Positions 1-9,147 of a stretch of 64,000 nucleotides of DNA are shown here, one piece after another. How positions within the stretch are numbered: the stretch's first letter is position 1; each line of letters begins with the position of its first letter. The DNA lies in contig CALKNZ010000001.1 of assembly GCA_938091995.1 (NCBI GenBank), positions 1 to 64,000 of the forward strand, read 5' to 3'. The position numbers were made by a program, and so were the translations under genes. Under the pieces are notes generated by a model. It was given only the letters and a program-made list of their open reading frames with translations, ran no database searches and had not been told where the DNA came from. The DNA comes from an uncultured Luminiphilus sp. (GTDB taxonomy: Bacteria > Pseudomonadota > Gammaproteobacteria > Pseudomonadales > Halieaceae).

Positions 1-1213
1 GTGCCGTAACCTCAGCTTCGGGAGTCAGCGCTGTCGTGGGGTTTCCTGCGGTGTCTAGAAGCTCAAGGCTCAGGCCAAAACCGCCAATATTCTCACCGAC
101 GGGTTGTATTTCAATATTTTGTGAACGCGAGAAGACCTCACCGGCTGCGTCTGCTTCGGCTGTCGACGGCGAATAGGTGGCGGTGATGATGCCCGCCCCC
201 ACATCGGTTTGAGCTTCAACCAAGAAGGTCGCCTGACCACTAGCATCCGTAAGAGCAGAGCCGTTGGAGGGGTCCACAGTGCCAATCGAGCTTTCCAATA
301 CAATTATTTCATCCGTTACGGGAGTCTGGGTAACACCGTCAACGTTAAAGAGCGTGACTGTTACGGTTAGGGGAGCGTTACTGGAAAAGCGTTGAGTCGG
401 GGTGCCAGAGAAGTCTGTCGTGACAAGGTCTAGAAGGTATGCTTGTGGCCCCGCAGTCGCTTGAATACTCAACGACACGTCGACAGACTGGGCGGGTTCA
501 GTGTAGGTGGCGGTTAAGGTGCCTGCACCTTCGGTGCCATCAAAAGTGACTTCAAAAACCGCAACACCAGTGGCGTCAGTGAGTGCTGAGCCATTAGCAG
601 GGCTTACGGTGCCCACTGTGGTGCCCAGTTCGACAACGGCATTGGCTATCGGGTCGCCGTTGCTGCTCTTCAGCGTCACCTCAATGGTTAGGGGGTTGCT
701 ACCTGAAAGTTGGTTATCGGCTTCGCCTGAAGCGTTAGTCGATGCAATGGAAATAACAGCTGGGTCTGCAGTCGCTTGAATACTCAACGACACGTCGACA
801 GACTGGGCGGCTTCTGTGTAGGTGGCGGTCAAGGTGCCTGCGCCTTCGGTGCCATCAAAAGTAACTTCAAAAACTGCAACACCAGTGGCGTCAGTGAGTG
901 CTGAGCCATTATCAGGGCTTACGGTACCCACTGTGGTGCCCAGTTCGACAACGGCATTGGCTATCGGGTCGCCGTTGCTGCGCTGCAGCGTCACCTCAAT
1001 AGTTAAAGGGTTGCTACGTGAAAGTTGGTTATCGGCTTCGCCTGCAGCGTTAGTCGCTGCAATGGCAATAACAGCGTCAATATTATTGGCGCCTTCGTTG
1101 CCGAGAAAGCCGCCACCGCCTGAGCCGCCACCACCGCCGCAAGCGGCAATAACTAGCCCTGCTGCGATAACACTGATAAACCGGGACGTTGTCCTTAACC
1201 ACCGATTGAGCAT
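1..1213 (-). CDS. Ig-like-repeat lipoprotein (N-terminal part, runs off the left edge)
   Basis: Predicted surface or periplasmic lipoprotein of stacked bacterial Ig-like (Big_1/invasin type) modules. The N-terminus MLNRWLRTTSRF is followed by a hydrophobic stretch ending in a lipobox (VIAAC, Cys near residue 23), then a glycine-rich linker. After that come two almost identical modules of about 105 residues and a third, more divergent one; modules share the pattern 'VxLGTTVGTVSPxNGSALTDATGVA'-like strands. The ATG at 1213 is preceded by AAGGGAGA at good spacing, which fixes the start. The reading frame stays open to base 1, giving 404 codons seen, so the C-terminus and total size are unknown. 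Big_1 modules are known in adhesins and intimin-like proteins; attachment to the outer membrane through lipid is inferred. The plus-strand open frames here are shadows of this gene. Confidence 0.8.
   Translation of the reverse strand, partial: MLNRWLRTTSRFISVIAAGLVIAACGGGGGSGGGGFLGNEGANNIDAVIAIAATNAAGEADNQLSRSNPLTIEVTLQRSNGDPIANAVVELGTTVGTVSPDNGSALTDATGVAVFEVTFDGTEGAGTLTATYTEAAQSVDVSLSIQATADPAVISIASTNASGEADNQLSGSNPLTIEVTLKSSNGDPIANAVVELGTTVGTVSPANGSALTDATGVAVFEVTFDGTEGAGTLTATYTEPAQSVDVSLSIQATAGPQAYLLDLVTTDFSGTPTQRFSSNAPLTVTVTLFNVDGVTQTPVTDEIIVLESSIGTVDPSNGSALTDASGQATFLVEAQTDVGAGIITATYSPSTAEADAAGEVFSRSQNIEIQPVGENIGGFGLSLELLDTAGNPTTALTPEAEVTA
454..1083. repeat. Two tandem 315-bp near-identical repeats coding Ig-like modules
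   Basis: The stretch from 454 to 768 is repeated at 769 to 1083 with a period of 315 bp, exactly 105 codons, so the frame of the lipoprotein is kept. By eye there are fewer than about 20 mismatches, several of them synonymous. Both copies begin with the same run of over 40 bases at 454 and 769, apart from minor changes. A third module to the left is recognisable only at protein level. Confidence 0.9.
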
Positions 1214-1412
1214 TGCATGTTCTCCCTTCAGAACTAAAGCGTTGGCACTCTTTTCATTTTTTGAACTTTATCACGGTAAGCGCTTGGAAGCAGTTGAGTT
1301 TCCAAAGAAAATAGGGTGTTGCATGGAGTTCGTAAATCGCCATTGTGCTGTTTATTTTGATTTAGAACGACTTAAGCCTGCCTAACTAAACCGCTGCTGT
1401 TATTCTATCGGC

Positions 1413-2255
1413 ATGACTAATGTTATTCCCACGAATCCACAATTGCCTTCACTGAGTGCAGCCGTGGTCCTTCATCACAGCTCGCTGCACCAACTGCAAG
1501 CTATGATGGCGAGTTTGGATAAGGCCGCGGGGTCTGTCGGCGCTCACTTACCGTTGTATTTGATTGATCAAAGTCAGTCAGCCGTTTACTCGGAGGGGGT
1601 GCGGGCCATGGTGCATGCAGTGACGCCCTATAGCTCACTGGAGCTTCACTATATTGTCCGGGCAAGCAACGAGGGTTACGGTGCGGGCCACAATACGGTT
1701 CTTGATAAGGCGTTAGGAGACTATCACCTAATACTTAATCCCGATGTTGAGCTGTGTGAGAACAGTTTGGTTCACGTTATGCATAACCTACGGGCTCATC
1801 CTGAAGTCACCATAATGGCGCCACGGGGTACCAACGAGAAGGGGGAAGAAGAGTATTTGGCCAAGCGCTACCCGAGTGTTTTGGTTCTTCTTCTTAGGGC
1901 CTGGGGGCTGCCATCATTAAAACGATTTTTCTCTAACAGATTGGCGTCCTACGAGCTCAGAGACTTGCCAGACGAGGGCGGCTTGCAGGATGTGCCCCTG
2001 CTGTCGGGTTGTTGCATGGTTGCTCGATCAGATGCATTTCGGGCCGTAGGCGGTTTCAATGAGCGGTTTTTTATGTATTTTGAAGATTATGACCTGTGCA
2101 TGCGCCTTGCGAGCAAGGGGCGCGTGGTGAGAGACCCTACTGCACGCATTGTGCATCATGGTGGCGGGGCGGCCCGTAAAGGGCTCCGTCATATCGTCTG
2201 GTTTGTGTCTGGGGGAGTCCGCTTCTTTCAAAACTGGGGTTGGCGCTGGGTGTAA
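1413..2255 (+). CDS. Family 2 glycosyltransferase (rhamnosyltransferase-like)
   Basis: A 280-residue GT-A fold glycosyltransferase, probably adding a sugar from a nucleotide donor to a cell-surface glycan. Visible GT2 features are a hydrophobic first strand (residues 14-20), NEGYGAGHN at 86-94, the DxD-like NPDVE at 109-113, and an acceptor/base motif GGFNERFFMYFEDYDLCMRL near 214-233, which is typical of the WbbL/rhamnosyltransferase branch. No membrane segment is seen, so it is likely cytosolic at the inner membrane face. It is divergent from the Ig-like lipoprotein with a 199-bp intergenic region between them. The next gene follows closely. Donor and acceptor cannot be told from sequence, and it stands alone rather than in a polysaccharide cluster. 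Confidence 0.8.
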   Translation: MTNVIPTNPQLPSLSAAVVLHHSSLHQLQAMMASLDKAAGSVGAHLPLYLIDQSQSAVYSEGVRAMVHAVTPYSSLELHYIVRASNEGYGAGHNTVLDKALGDYHLILNPDVELCENSLVHVMHNLRAHPEVTIMAPRGTNEKGEEEYLAKRYPSVLVLLLRAWGLPSLKRFFSNRLASYELRDLPDEGGLQDVPLLSGCCMVARSDAFRAVGGFNERFFMYFEDYDLCMRLASKGRVVRDPTARIVHHGGGAARKGLRHIVWFVSGGVRFFQNWGWRWV

Positions 2256-2281
2256 TGCGCGGGACGTGCCACAATAACCTT

Positions 2282-3070
2282 ATGGATGAAATTGAACACC
2301 AAAAGTTATGGGCAACAGAGCAACGGCGGCGCGGCATTTTGGCTTTGCTTGAGGTTCAGCCGCTGTCTGCACGGGCCAATCCGCCCGGTGCTCGTGAAGC
2401 TAGGCCACTGAACCCACCGCCCGAAATTCAATTAAGCTCCGATGTCGCGATGGGCAATGACGCAACGGTTTTAGCTACAGAGCAAGCGGAGAGGCCTACG
2501 TCAGCGGTACGCCAAACAAGCACTCGCCCATTCACTGCTGCTGCGGACGGTTCGGGAAAGACAGAGACCCAGCCTGACATGACGCCCGGAGCCGCGATAG
2601 CGGATGTTGCTGGAGACGAGAATTCTGCAGCCAGCGGTGCGCCCGTGGTGTTTCAGCTGCTCATCGTAGAAGCTGGCGCTTGGTTATGGCTGGAGCAGAT
2701 TGAAGATAACCTCATCCGGCGAGAGCAATTGCAGTTGGTTGAGGGCATGGCCAGATCTATTTCACAGGGTGGAGCGGTCAACTTGCGCCATCATCAATTT
2801 GATTGGCCTTTGGCTAATCATGCCCATCTGCCTAAAGATGCTGAGTCGGCAAAACAAAGCGTCGCGGGTCAGTTACGACGCTTGGCCCGGGAAAGGAAGG
2901 CCCTGGGTATGATTCTTATGGGGCCTAGTTGTAGCGAGTGGGTGAGCGTACCGCCAGCCCTCACGCAGCTGAATATTCCGTCCACACTGTCTATGCTGGA
3001 GAAGCCCTTGCGCAAGCGAGAGGCGTGGCAGGTCCTCAAGGCCCAAATCCCCCCAGCCTTAAAAGACTGA
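2282..3070 (+). CDS. Probable HolD-like DNA polymerase III psi subunit with long linker
   Basis: 262 residues. It is not obviously a known family at first sight, but it lies directly upstream of rimI, as holD does in Escherichia coli. Its N-terminal segment (around residues 15-35, LALLEVQPLSAR then a PPGA turn) resembles the psi N-terminus that contacts chi. Residues about 40-110 are Pro/Ala/Thr-rich and look disordered. A folded C-terminal part starts near residue 120 (FQLLIVEAGAWLWL) and ends with a helix, LRKREAWQVLKA, similar to the psi C-terminal 'RxxLWQ' helix. E. coli psi is 137 residues, so this one would be about twice as long because of the linker. I start it at the ATG at 2282 rather than at the in-frame codon at 2240, which overlaps the glycosyltransferase gene. 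The HolD assignment is an inference from context and pattern. Confidence 0.5.
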   Translation: MDEIEHQKLWATEQRRRGILALLEVQPLSARANPPGAREARPLNPPPEIQLSSDVAMGNDATVLATEQAERPTSAVRQTSTRPFTAAADGSGKTETQPDMTPGAAIADVAGDENSAASGAPVVFQLLIVEAGAWLWLEQIEDNLIRREQLQLVEGMARSISQGGAVNLRHHQFDWPLANHAHLPKDAESAKQSVAGQLRRLARERKALGMILMGPSCSEWVSVPPALTQLNIPSTLSMLEKPLRKREAWQVLKAQIPPALKD

Positions 3071-3095
3071 ATGATATAACTGCGCAGGTGCTTTC

Positions 3096-3548
3096 GTGGG
3101 TGCACGGCCGATACAAGTAACATCGAGGCAAATGCTAGAGCCCCTGTATGAACAGGCGACAGGCCCATCACTCAACTTTCTAATGGATTTAATCGGTCGG
3201 CCAACGTGCTCGGCTTGGTGTTGGCAAGACCATTCGGAGACGGTCGCTAGCGCCTGGTTTACATCTGTAGGCGATGAAGGTGAACTCATTGATATACGCG
3301 TGGCGGAAAACAAGCGCCGTAGGGGTCTAGGTGCGTCGCTACTGCGTTTTGCGCTGGGAGAGCTGACTACTACTGGATTGGCCGTTTGTCGACTTGAGGT
3401 TCGCCAGAGTAATCATGCTGCCAGGAGGTTGTACAAAGGCTTAGGCTTTGAGGATACAGGTCAGCGTTCTAATTATTACCGCGTGCAAGAGGGTAGGGAG
3501 GATGCCATTCTTATGGCCATAGACCTGAAGGCGATACTTAATTCATGA
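3096..3548 (+). CDS. rimI: Ribosomal-protein-S18 alanine N-acetyltransferase (GNAT)
   Basis: A 150-residue GNAT enzyme that transfers acetyl from acetyl-CoA, expected to act on the N-terminal alanine of ribosomal protein S18. The acetyl-CoA loop RRRGLGA is at 74-80. The RimI signature LEVRQSNHAARRLY is at 100-113, with the likely catalytic Glu101 and Tyr113, followed by GF and the NYY motif at 126-128. Length matches E. coli RimI (148). The GTG at 3096 gives the full N-terminal strand; an ATG at 3132 would remove part of it. It lies 25 bp after the HolD-like gene and overlaps the next start by 4 bp (ATGA), so the three are probably one transcript. Confidence 0.85.
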   Translation: MGARPIQVTSRQMLEPLYEQATGPSLNFLMDLIGRPTCSAWCWQDHSETVASAWFTSVGDEGELIDIRVAENKRRRGLGASLLRFALGELTTTGLAVCRLEVRQSNHAARRLYKGLGFEDTGQRSNYYRVQEGREDAILMAIDLKAILNS

Positions 3549-3940
3549 ATATTTTAGAGACTGATCACTGGTGTCTTCTGCTCCCGCCCGAGTGGTCTGC
3601 TGATTATGACGACGACGTGGTCAGAATTAGTGATGCGGATGAAGTGGGCGAAATCGAGGTGACCACCCTGTGCAAAGACAGTGGCACGGTCACCTCGTCA
3701 GAACTGACAGCGATGGCCGCGGAAGAGTCGCCAGAAGTTCAAAGTTGGCAAGCCAGCGAGATAGGCCAGTTTACGGGTTTTACCGGCAGCTTCCTTGATG
3801 AGGACACCCATGTTCAAGAGTGGTATGTCTCGGCTAAATCTGTCCTGCTTTATGTGACCTATGTGTGTGACGCAGAGAATGCTGGCATGGATGACGCGGC
3901 CATTATTGAAATTTTGGGAACCTTAGTTGCCGCAGACTAA
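3545..3940 (+). CDS. Small uncharacterised acidic protein
   Basis: 131 residues, start codon overlapping the rimI stop (ATGA), so probably translationally coupled. I do not recognise the family. It is strongly acidic with no signal peptide or membrane segment. It has the look of a small alpha/beta domain: an early 'W-x-LLLPPEWS' strand-turn, a central 'GQFTGFTGSF' strand pair, a 'WYV' strand and a C-terminal helix. This resembles the Mog1/PsbP/DcrB-like fold in outline only. It ends 10 bp before the convergent rnfE end, with no clear terminator between them. Function unknown. Confidence 0.6.
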   Translation: MNILETDHWCLLLPPEWSADYDDDVVRISDADEVGEIEVTTLCKDSGTVTSSELTAMAAEESPEVQSWQASEIGQFTGFTGSFLDEDTHVQEWYVSAKSVLLYVTYVCDAENAGMDDAAIIEILGTLVAAD

Positions 3941-3950
3941 ACCCTAGGAA

Positions 3951-4664
3951 TCAAGTTATTTTCCCTGTAACCCGAACGCGCTTGGTGCCGGCAATAACCG
4001 GTTCTCTGTTAGCCTCTGCCCTTCGTGTGGCGGCATTATCCCAGGCGTTTTTACCCGCGATGAGAAAGCCTGTCACGATGAAAGCGCCCGGGGGTAAAAC
4101 GGCTAGCAGCAGTGCCGGGTAATCCGCCGAGAATACGATGTGCCATTGTCGCGCGGTTTCACCAAAAAGTAGCTGCATATTGGCGAACAGGCCCCCGGTT
4201 CCCAGAAGCTCACGAATGGCCCCCAGGACGACTAAGACCGCGCCAAAACCAACACCCATGATAAAGCCATCGTAGATCGAGGGTAATACGGGATTCTTTG
4301 CTGCGAAGGCATCGGCCCGTCCGAGAATGATGCAGTTAGTGGTAATCAGTGGCAGGAAAATCCCCAGAATTTGATAGAGCTCATAGGTGTATGCCTGCAT
4401 GAGCAGCTCAATAGCGGTTACGGCCGCAGCGATGATCATGACAAAAACTGGCAGGCGAATGGTGTCTGAAACAACATTGCGGACCACAGACACACACAAA
4501 TTAGAACTGATCAGAACAAACAAAGTGGCTGCGGCGAGCCCCATTGCATTGACCACTGAGGCGGAGACCGCTAACAGGGGACAAAGACCTAACAGCTGTA
4601 CTAGCGCAGGATTATTCTTCCACAGTCCATTGTGGGTTAGCGTGGCATAGGTGGGTGTTGTCAT
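3951..4664 (-). CDS. rnfE: Rnf electron transport complex subunit E
   Basis: Integral membrane subunit of the Rnf (Rsx) complex, which couples electron flow between ferredoxin and NAD to ion movement; in E. coli the Rsx version reduces SoxR. 237 residues with about six hydrophobic segments and the RnfA/E/NqrD/E signatures [17 protein letters not shown] (18-34) and [12 protein letters not shown] around 105-116, which hold the conserved Cys of the membrane Fe-S site. It is the last gene of the cluster and overlaps rnfG by 4 bp. The Lys/Arg-rich C-terminal tail (about residues 205-237) is cytosolic. No nth gene follows it here, unlike the common enterobacterial order. Confidence 0.93.
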   Translation of the reverse strand: MTTPTYATLTHNGLWKNNPALVQLLGLCPLLAVSASVVNAMGLAAATLFVLISSNLCVSVVRNVVSDTIRLPVFVMIIAAAVTAIELLMQAYTYELYQILGIFLPLITTNCIILGRADAFAAKNPVLPSIYDGFIMGVGFGAVLVVLGAIRELLGTGGLFANMQLLFGETARQWHIVFSADYPALLLAVLPPGAFIVTGFLIAGKNAWDNAATRRAEANREPVIAGTKRVRVTGKIT

Positions 4665-5317
4665 GGGCCAGTTTCCGCAGCAGGGTTGTCGGCTATTTCT
4701 ACTTCAAAGAGTTGGGCTCGATGCAGCGCTTGGTACTCGAGGGTGCGACGAATAGCGGCAACGACGGCACGCGGCGTCACCGTAGCACCCGTAAATTGGT
4801 CAAAGGCGCCACCATCTTTTTTGACGCTCCAATACGGCTGAGAGGGTGATGCCAGCGACCGGCCATCAAAGGACAGCATCCAAGGTGATTTTCTGGTGTC
4901 GATGCCGTCTCCTAGCCCTGGTGTTTCTTTGTGTGAAACCACTCGCGCACCTGCAACGCTACCGTCGGCAGTGACTCCAATCAATAATTCTATGTCGCCG
5001 CTATAGCCATCTCTGGCCGTAGCCGGAAGTATCACGCCCACCACATCTTCGTTGCGTCGAACGGTATAACCGCTGCGATCCTTCCGCAGGTCCAATAGCG
5101 GGGTATTAGCCGGGAGCACGAAACGATCGTCTATCAGGCTGTTGTCATGTGTGTTCTCAGGAAAAATCTCCAGGAGTTGCCGTGCTTCAGCAGCCCGGAC
5201 GGAGCGCTCGATATCAGCTTTTGTTGAATTCCAGGTCCATGCAATTAGCGCGGCTGCCAAGGCTGCGAAAATTCCAAGAAATAGGGCCGAGCGTGAAATG
5301 GCACTGGCGGTTTTCAC
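4661..5317 (-). CDS. rnfG: Rnf electron transport complex subunit G (covalent flavoprotein)
   Basis: 218 residues. One N-terminal membrane anchor (residues about 10-28) and a periplasmic FMN-binding domain. The flavinylation motif TGATVT lies at 176-181, with Thr179 the expected site of phosphodiester-linked FMN, by analogy with Vibrio RnfG and NqrC. The first position is Thr instead of the usual Ser, a tolerated variation. [10 protein letters not shown] at 131-140 is the conserved loop of the family. It overlaps rnfD and rnfE by 4 bp on either side. Flavin attachment would need an ApbE flavin transferase, which is not encoded in this window. Confidence 0.93.
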   Translation of the reverse strand: MKTASAISRSALFLGIFAALAAALIAWTWNSTKADIERSVRAAEARQLLEIFPENTHDNSLIDDRFVLPANTPLLDLRKDRSGYTVRRNEDVVGVILPATARDGYSGDIELLIGVTADGSVAGARVVSHKETPGLGDGIDTRKSPWMLSFDGRSLASPSQPYWSVKKDGGAFDQFTGATVTPRAVVAAIRRTLEYQALHRAQLFEVEIADNPAAETGP

Positions 5318-6345
5318 GCGTCATCCTCCTTGGGCGGCTTATGGCCGTAGGTGATGGGCTGGGTGTACTGATCGATAAATGGCGCCGCAAAATTGAGAAT
5401 TAAAACAGCAAAAGCTAACGCGTCGGGATAATTCCCCGCGACCCGGATAAGATACAAAAGTATTCCTACCAGAGCGCCGAATATCAGTCGGCCGCGATTT
5501 GAAGTCGCCCCACTCACTGGATCCGTAATAATAAAAAATGCCCCAAACATTGTGGCGCCGCTGAGCCAATGAAATAGCGGCGATCCACCGCTCTCAGAGC
5601 TGCCGCTGTCGAAGCCGATCGCAGCACAAAGCCCCAGGGTAAAAAGCATGGCAGTGGGGGCATGCCACGTGAAAATACCTCGGTAGATTAGCCAGGCTCC
5701 CCCCGCTAAAAAGGCGATATTGACCCACTCCCAACCCACGCCGGCCCATTGGCCAAACTGTGGGGTGTTGTTAAACAGGTCTTCCAGCAATAGCCCTTTG
5801 TTTTGGCGCAGTAGGTCAAGAGGCGTCGCCATCGTGACACCATCATAACTGGCTGGGACGAACAGGGCGGTTAGGCTATCGGCGACACCCGGTATCTCGC
5901 CTAGGCCACGGGGCGCTTGCCAACTCGACATTTGTAAAGGAAATGAAATTAGCAGCACCACATAACCGACCATGGCGGGGTTGAAGGGGTTATAACCCAG
6001 ACCACCGAAAACGTGTTTCCCTAAAATAACCGCCGAAACCATACCGGTCGCGATTAACCACCAGGGCGCGTAAGGGGGAAGTGCTATGCAAAGCAGTGTT
6101 GAAGTTACGAGTACGCTGTAGTCTTGCAGATAGGGCTTGGGGTTACGATTTCTAAGGCCCAAGGCGCTGTATTCGAGCGCGAGTGCGAGTATGCCGCCAA
6201 ATAATATATTGATCAGCGTGCCCGGGCCGAAAAACCAAGTTAAAACCATAACGCCGGGGAGCGTAGCTAACAGGACCGCCTGCATCACCTGCGAGGTCGT
6301 TAGGGGACTGTGGCCATGGGGAGACGTAATGCGAAGGAAGTTCAT
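5314..6345 (-). CDS. rnfD: Rnf electron transport complex subunit D
   Basis: 343 residues, polytopic membrane subunit related to NqrB, carrying covalent FMN in known complexes. The segment DGVTMATPLD (168-177) corresponds to the family's flavinylation site, with Thr174 the probable attachment residue. GGLGYNPFNPAMVGY (114-128) and TNRGRL-like SNRGRL near the C-terminal third are conserved. Two further SGAT tetrapeptides occur in HWLSGATMF and DPVSGATSN; the second replaces the more usual SAST of the family. It overlaps both neighbours by 4 bp. Assignment is firm; which Thr carries flavin is inferred. Confidence 0.93.
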   Translation of the reverse strand: MNFLRITSPHGHSPLTTSQVMQAVLLATLPGVMVLTWFFGPGTLINILFGGILALALEYSALGLRNRNPKPYLQDYSVLVTSTLLCIALPPYAPWWLIATGMVSAVILGKHVFGGLGYNPFNPAMVGYVVLLISFPLQMSSWQAPRGLGEIPGVADSLTALFVPASYDGVTMATPLDLLRQNKGLLLEDLFNNTPQFGQWAGVGWEWVNIAFLAGGAWLIYRGIFTWHAPTAMLFTLGLCAAIGFDSGSSESGGSPLFHWLSGATMFGAFFIITDPVSGATSNRGRLIFGALVGILLYLIRVAGNYPDALAFAVLILNFAAPFIDQYTQPITYGHKPPKEDDA

Positions 6346-7883
6346 AAATCGACCTCCCCATCATTTGTGCTTTCTTTTTTTGCTTTAGCTCGGGCGATAG
6401 CTGCGGCGACGGGGTCATCAGCGCCACCTGCAGCGGCCTTTTGTTCGGCGGCGGCGCGGCGGGCGGCGCGCTGTGCTTCTCGCGCAGCAGCCTCTTCTTC
6501 GAGGCGTGTTTGACGAGCTTCGAAACGATCTCGTGAACGGTCTGATCTGATTTTCTCAGCCTTCGACTCTCTAATCATGCCTTTGGCAGCACGATAATAT
6601 TGCACTAAGGGGATATGGCTGGGACAAACCCATGAGCAAGCACCACACTCAATACAGTCGCCTAAATGATGGCGCTCTAGCTGCTCTTGATCTTTAGCTC
6701 GGGCATACCAATAAAGCTGCTGGGGTAACAAGGAGGCTGGGCAAGCCTCTGCGCAAAGTCCACAGCGTATACAAGCCTGCGCGTCGGGAGGCGTTGGTAA
6801 CTCTTGTTCTGTGGGAACAAGTATGCAATTTGTGGTTTTGATAATAGGGACCGCAGCAGATTCCAAAGCAAAGCCCATCATGGGTCCACCGTGGATAAGT
6901 CTCCGATTCTGGCTGGGATCAAAGCCGGCTATGGTCAGCAAATACTCAATCGGAGTACCCAATCGGGCACGGTAGTTGCCAGGGCGCATCAGAGCGCGGC
7001 CAGTTAAAGTCACAATACGGTCGGTCAAAGGTTTGCCGATACATACCGCGTCGCGGGCTGCTACTGCCGTTCCGGGGTTCTGACAGACAATACCCAGGTC
7101 TGCGGGGAGCCCCCCCGCGGGGACTTGCTGGCCAGTCAATATCTCGATCAGCTGTTTCTCCCCTCCGGAGGGATACTTTGTGGGGAAAGTCACGACTTCG
7201 CAGCCACCACCAGCAGCCTCCGCTGCTGCTTTCATCGCTGCAAGTGCTGCGGGTTTGTTGTCTTCCACAGCCAGCAATATTTGCTCTACATCTAAAATGT
7301 GAGCGAGTATTTGCGCGCCTTCTATAATGCCCTCGGCGTCAACCTGCATAAGTGTGTCATCGGCGGTAATGTAGGGTTCACATTCAGTGCCGTTAATGAT
7401 GAGTGTTTTTAAGGGGAGGCGTTCTCTTGCCATTAATTTTACGGCCGTTGGAAACCCTGCGCCGCCCATGCCTGCAATACCCGCACCACTGATACGTGAG
7501 ATCAATGACTCGGGTGTTTCAGCACGCCAATCTTCGCAGCCGGTGCATTCTATCCAGCGATCTTCGCCATCACAGGCGATTTCCAAGCATAAGTTATCCA
7601 GTGCCGAGGGGTGAGGTACGGGTCTGGGCTCTATGGCAATTACGGTGCCTGAAGTGGGAGCATGTAGCGCCACACTGACCATGCCGTCGGCTTCAGCTAG
7701 GAGCTGGCCTCCCAGCACATAGTCTCCGGGTTTAACACACAAGCTTGAGGGCTTACCAATATGCTGCGACAGCGGCAAAACAAGTGACGGCGGTAAACCT
7801 GCGTCTACCACTATGCCCGGGTTAGAGAGGTGTTTTTCCTCTGCCGGGTGGATGCCGCCATGAATGTTAAAAACGGTATTCAT
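6342..7883 (-). CDS. rnfC: Rnf electron transport complex subunit C
   Basis: 513 residues, the peripheral subunit thought to bind NADH and FMN. The glycine-rich nucleotide motif [12 protein letters not shown] is at 135-146. Two [4Fe-4S] ferredoxin motifs are at Cys371/374/377/381 and Cys410/413/416/420. After residue about 435 there is a charged, Ala/Arg/Glu-rich helix of some 75 residues, probably a coiled coil. This is much shorter than the long repetitive tail of the E. coli protein (about 740 residues). It lies in the overlapping rnfBCDGE string (4-bp overlap with rnfB and rnfD). Confidence 0.94.
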   Translation of the reverse strand: MNTVFNIHGGIHPAEEKHLSNPGIVVDAGLPPSLVLPLSQHIGKPSSLCVKPGDYVLGGQLLAEADGMVSVALHAPTSGTVIAIEPRPVPHPSALDNLCLEIACDGEDRWIECTGCEDWRAETPESLISRISGAGIAGMGGAGFPTAVKLMARERLPLKTLIINGTECEPYITADDTLMQVDAEGIIEGAQILAHILDVEQILLAVEDNKPAALAAMKAAAEAAGGGCEVVTFPTKYPSGGEKQLIEILTGQQVPAGGLPADLGIVCQNPGTAVAARDAVCIGKPLTDRIVTLTGRALMRPGNYRARLGTPIEYLLTIAGFDPSQNRRLIHGGPMMGFALESAAVPIIKTTNCILVPTEQELPTPPDAQACIRCGLCAEACPASLLPQQLYWYARAKDQEQLERHHLGDCIECGACSWVCPSHIPLVQYYRAAKGMIRESKAEKIRSDRSRDRFEARQTRLEEEAAAREAQRAARRAAAEQKAAAGGADDPVAAAIARAKAKKESTNDGEVDL

Positions 7884-8482
7884 GCGGCTTCACGGTCGGT
7901 AGCGATGATGTCATTTTTGTTGTGGTTGGGCTCAGGCAATTCCCATCGCCAGTGCTCGATACCGCCCTTTCGAGGCAGCATATCGATGCAGTCTACTGGA
8001 CAGGGCTCAACGCACAGGTCACAGCCTGTACATTCATCGGCGATCACCGTGTGCATCAGTTTGGCGGCGCCTAAAATGGCATCAACGGGGCAGGCCTGAA
8101 TGCACTTAGTGCATCCAATACACTCGTCTTCGCGAATATAAGCGACGTTTGGCTCTTTCTCTTCACCGTGTTCAGCATCGAGGGTTTGAGGCTCGATATC
8201 CAATAAGTCAGCGAGGGCGTCTATGGTTTCCTGGCCCCCGGGTGGACATTTATTAATGGCGCCACCCTCAGCAATTGCGGTGGCGTAAGGTTTGCAGCCA
8301 GGGTGACCACACTGACCGCATTGGGTTTGGGGTAATAGCTGGTTTATTTGATCGACCAGTGGGTTGCCCTCTGTTTTGAAGCGTACCGAGGCATAGCCCA
8401 GTACTGCCCCAAACCCTAGCCCCAAACCTAACAGGGCGATCAAGGCGGCGACCAGTGGGTAGCTTTGCAGTAGGGTTAGCAC
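7880..8482 (-). CDS. rnfB: Rnf electron transport complex subunit B (ferredoxin)
   Basis: 200 residues. N-terminal membrane anchor (residues about 8-32), then an Fe-S domain with Cys55, Cys58, Cys63 and Cys79 (pattern CGQCGHPGC), then two [4Fe-4S] ferredoxin motifs at Cys121/124/127/131 and Cys151/154/157/161. This is the electron entry or exit subunit facing the cytoplasm. It sits 2 bp after rnfA and overlaps rnfC by 4 bp. Confidence 0.95.
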   Translation of the reverse strand: MLTLLQSYPLVAALIALLGLGLGFGAVLGYASVRFKTEGNPLVDQINQLLPQTQCGQCGHPGCKPYATAIAEGGAINKCPPGGQETIDALADLLDIEPQTLDAEHGEEKEPNVAYIREDECIGCTKCIQACPVDAILGAAKLMHTVIADECTGCDLCVEPCPVDCIDMLPRKGGIEHWRWELPEPNHNKNDIIATDREAA

Positions 8483-8484
8483 TG

Positions 8485-9063
8485 TTACACCAACCCCGCA
8501 AAACCCATGAAGGCAAGTGAGGCAAGGCCTGCGGTGATCATGCCTATCGCGGCGCCCTGAAAAGGCTCGGGTACGTCAGCGACGGTAAGCCGTTCGCGCA
8601 TAGCGGCGAACAACACCAGAACCAAAGAAAAGCCAATGGCGGCGCCAAACCCGTAAAATAATGACTGGGTGAAATTGTGGGCTTGATTAATGTTGAGTAA
8701 TGCGACCCCCAGAACCGCGCAGTTGGTGGTAATCAACGGCAAGTAAACACCCAGAACTCGGTGTAGCAGCGGGCTTGTCTTACGCACGACCATCTCAGTG
8801 AACTGAACAACTACTGCGATAACCAAGATAAAGCTGATGGTGCGCAAATAGGTAAGGTCTAGAGGCACCAGCAGCCAGGTGTAGGTGAGGTAACTGCACA
8901 CAGAGGCTAGGGTCAGCACAAAAGTTGTGGCAGCCGACATCCCCATAGCAGTCTCCAGTTTGTTGGAGACTCCCATGAAAGGGCATAGACCCAAAAACTG
9001 GACTAGGACAAAATTATTGACGAGCACTGTCCCCGCTAAGAGCAGTGCGTAATCGGCCAACAT
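8485..9063 (-). CDS. rnfA: Rnf electron transport complex subunit A
   Basis: 192 residues with six predicted membrane helices; first gene of the rnfABCDGE operon. Shared RnfA/NqrE signatures are [18 protein letters not shown] (near 16-33) and [11 protein letters not shown] (near 108-118), with the conserved cysteines that ligate the intramembrane Fe-S cluster in NqrD/E and Rnf structures. Start ATG at 9063 has GGGGAGATC just upstream. It is separated by 84 bp from the end of metG, in the same direction, so the operon may have its own promoter there or be read from metG. Confidence 0.95.
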   Translation of the reverse strand: MLADYALLLAGTVLVNNFVLVQFLGLCPFMGVSNKLETAMGMSAATTFVLTLASVCSYLTYTWLLVPLDLTYLRTISFILVIAVVVQFTEMVVRKTSPLLHRVLGVYLPLITTNCAVLGVALLNINQAHNFTQSLFYGFGAAIGFSLVLVLFAAMRERLTVADVPEPFQGAAIGMITAGLASLAFMGFAGLV

Positions 9064-9147
9064 GTGGATCTCCCCTAGCCATAGTCGCTGTGTAGCCTAC
9101 ATTCTAGACAAAACCGAGCGCCACGGTAATGGTTTGGTGTTATATGC

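Noticed and set aside
507..1385. Two plus-strand open frames (507-779 and 822-1385) that look like proline-rich proteins
   Set aside because: They are antisense to the duplicated Ig-like modules, so their similarity to each other comes from the DNA repeat. They lack a ribosome binding site, and the minus frame has a signal and lipobox.
2137..2337. Minus-strand frames over the end of the glycosyltransferase gene
   Set aside because: Shadows of the sense gene with biased composition and no homologous motif.
5314..6345. Second flavinylation site in RnfD (SGAT in DPVSGATSN)
   Set aside because: It falls where the family has SAST, in a conserved loop not known to carry flavin. Chance similarity is more likely.
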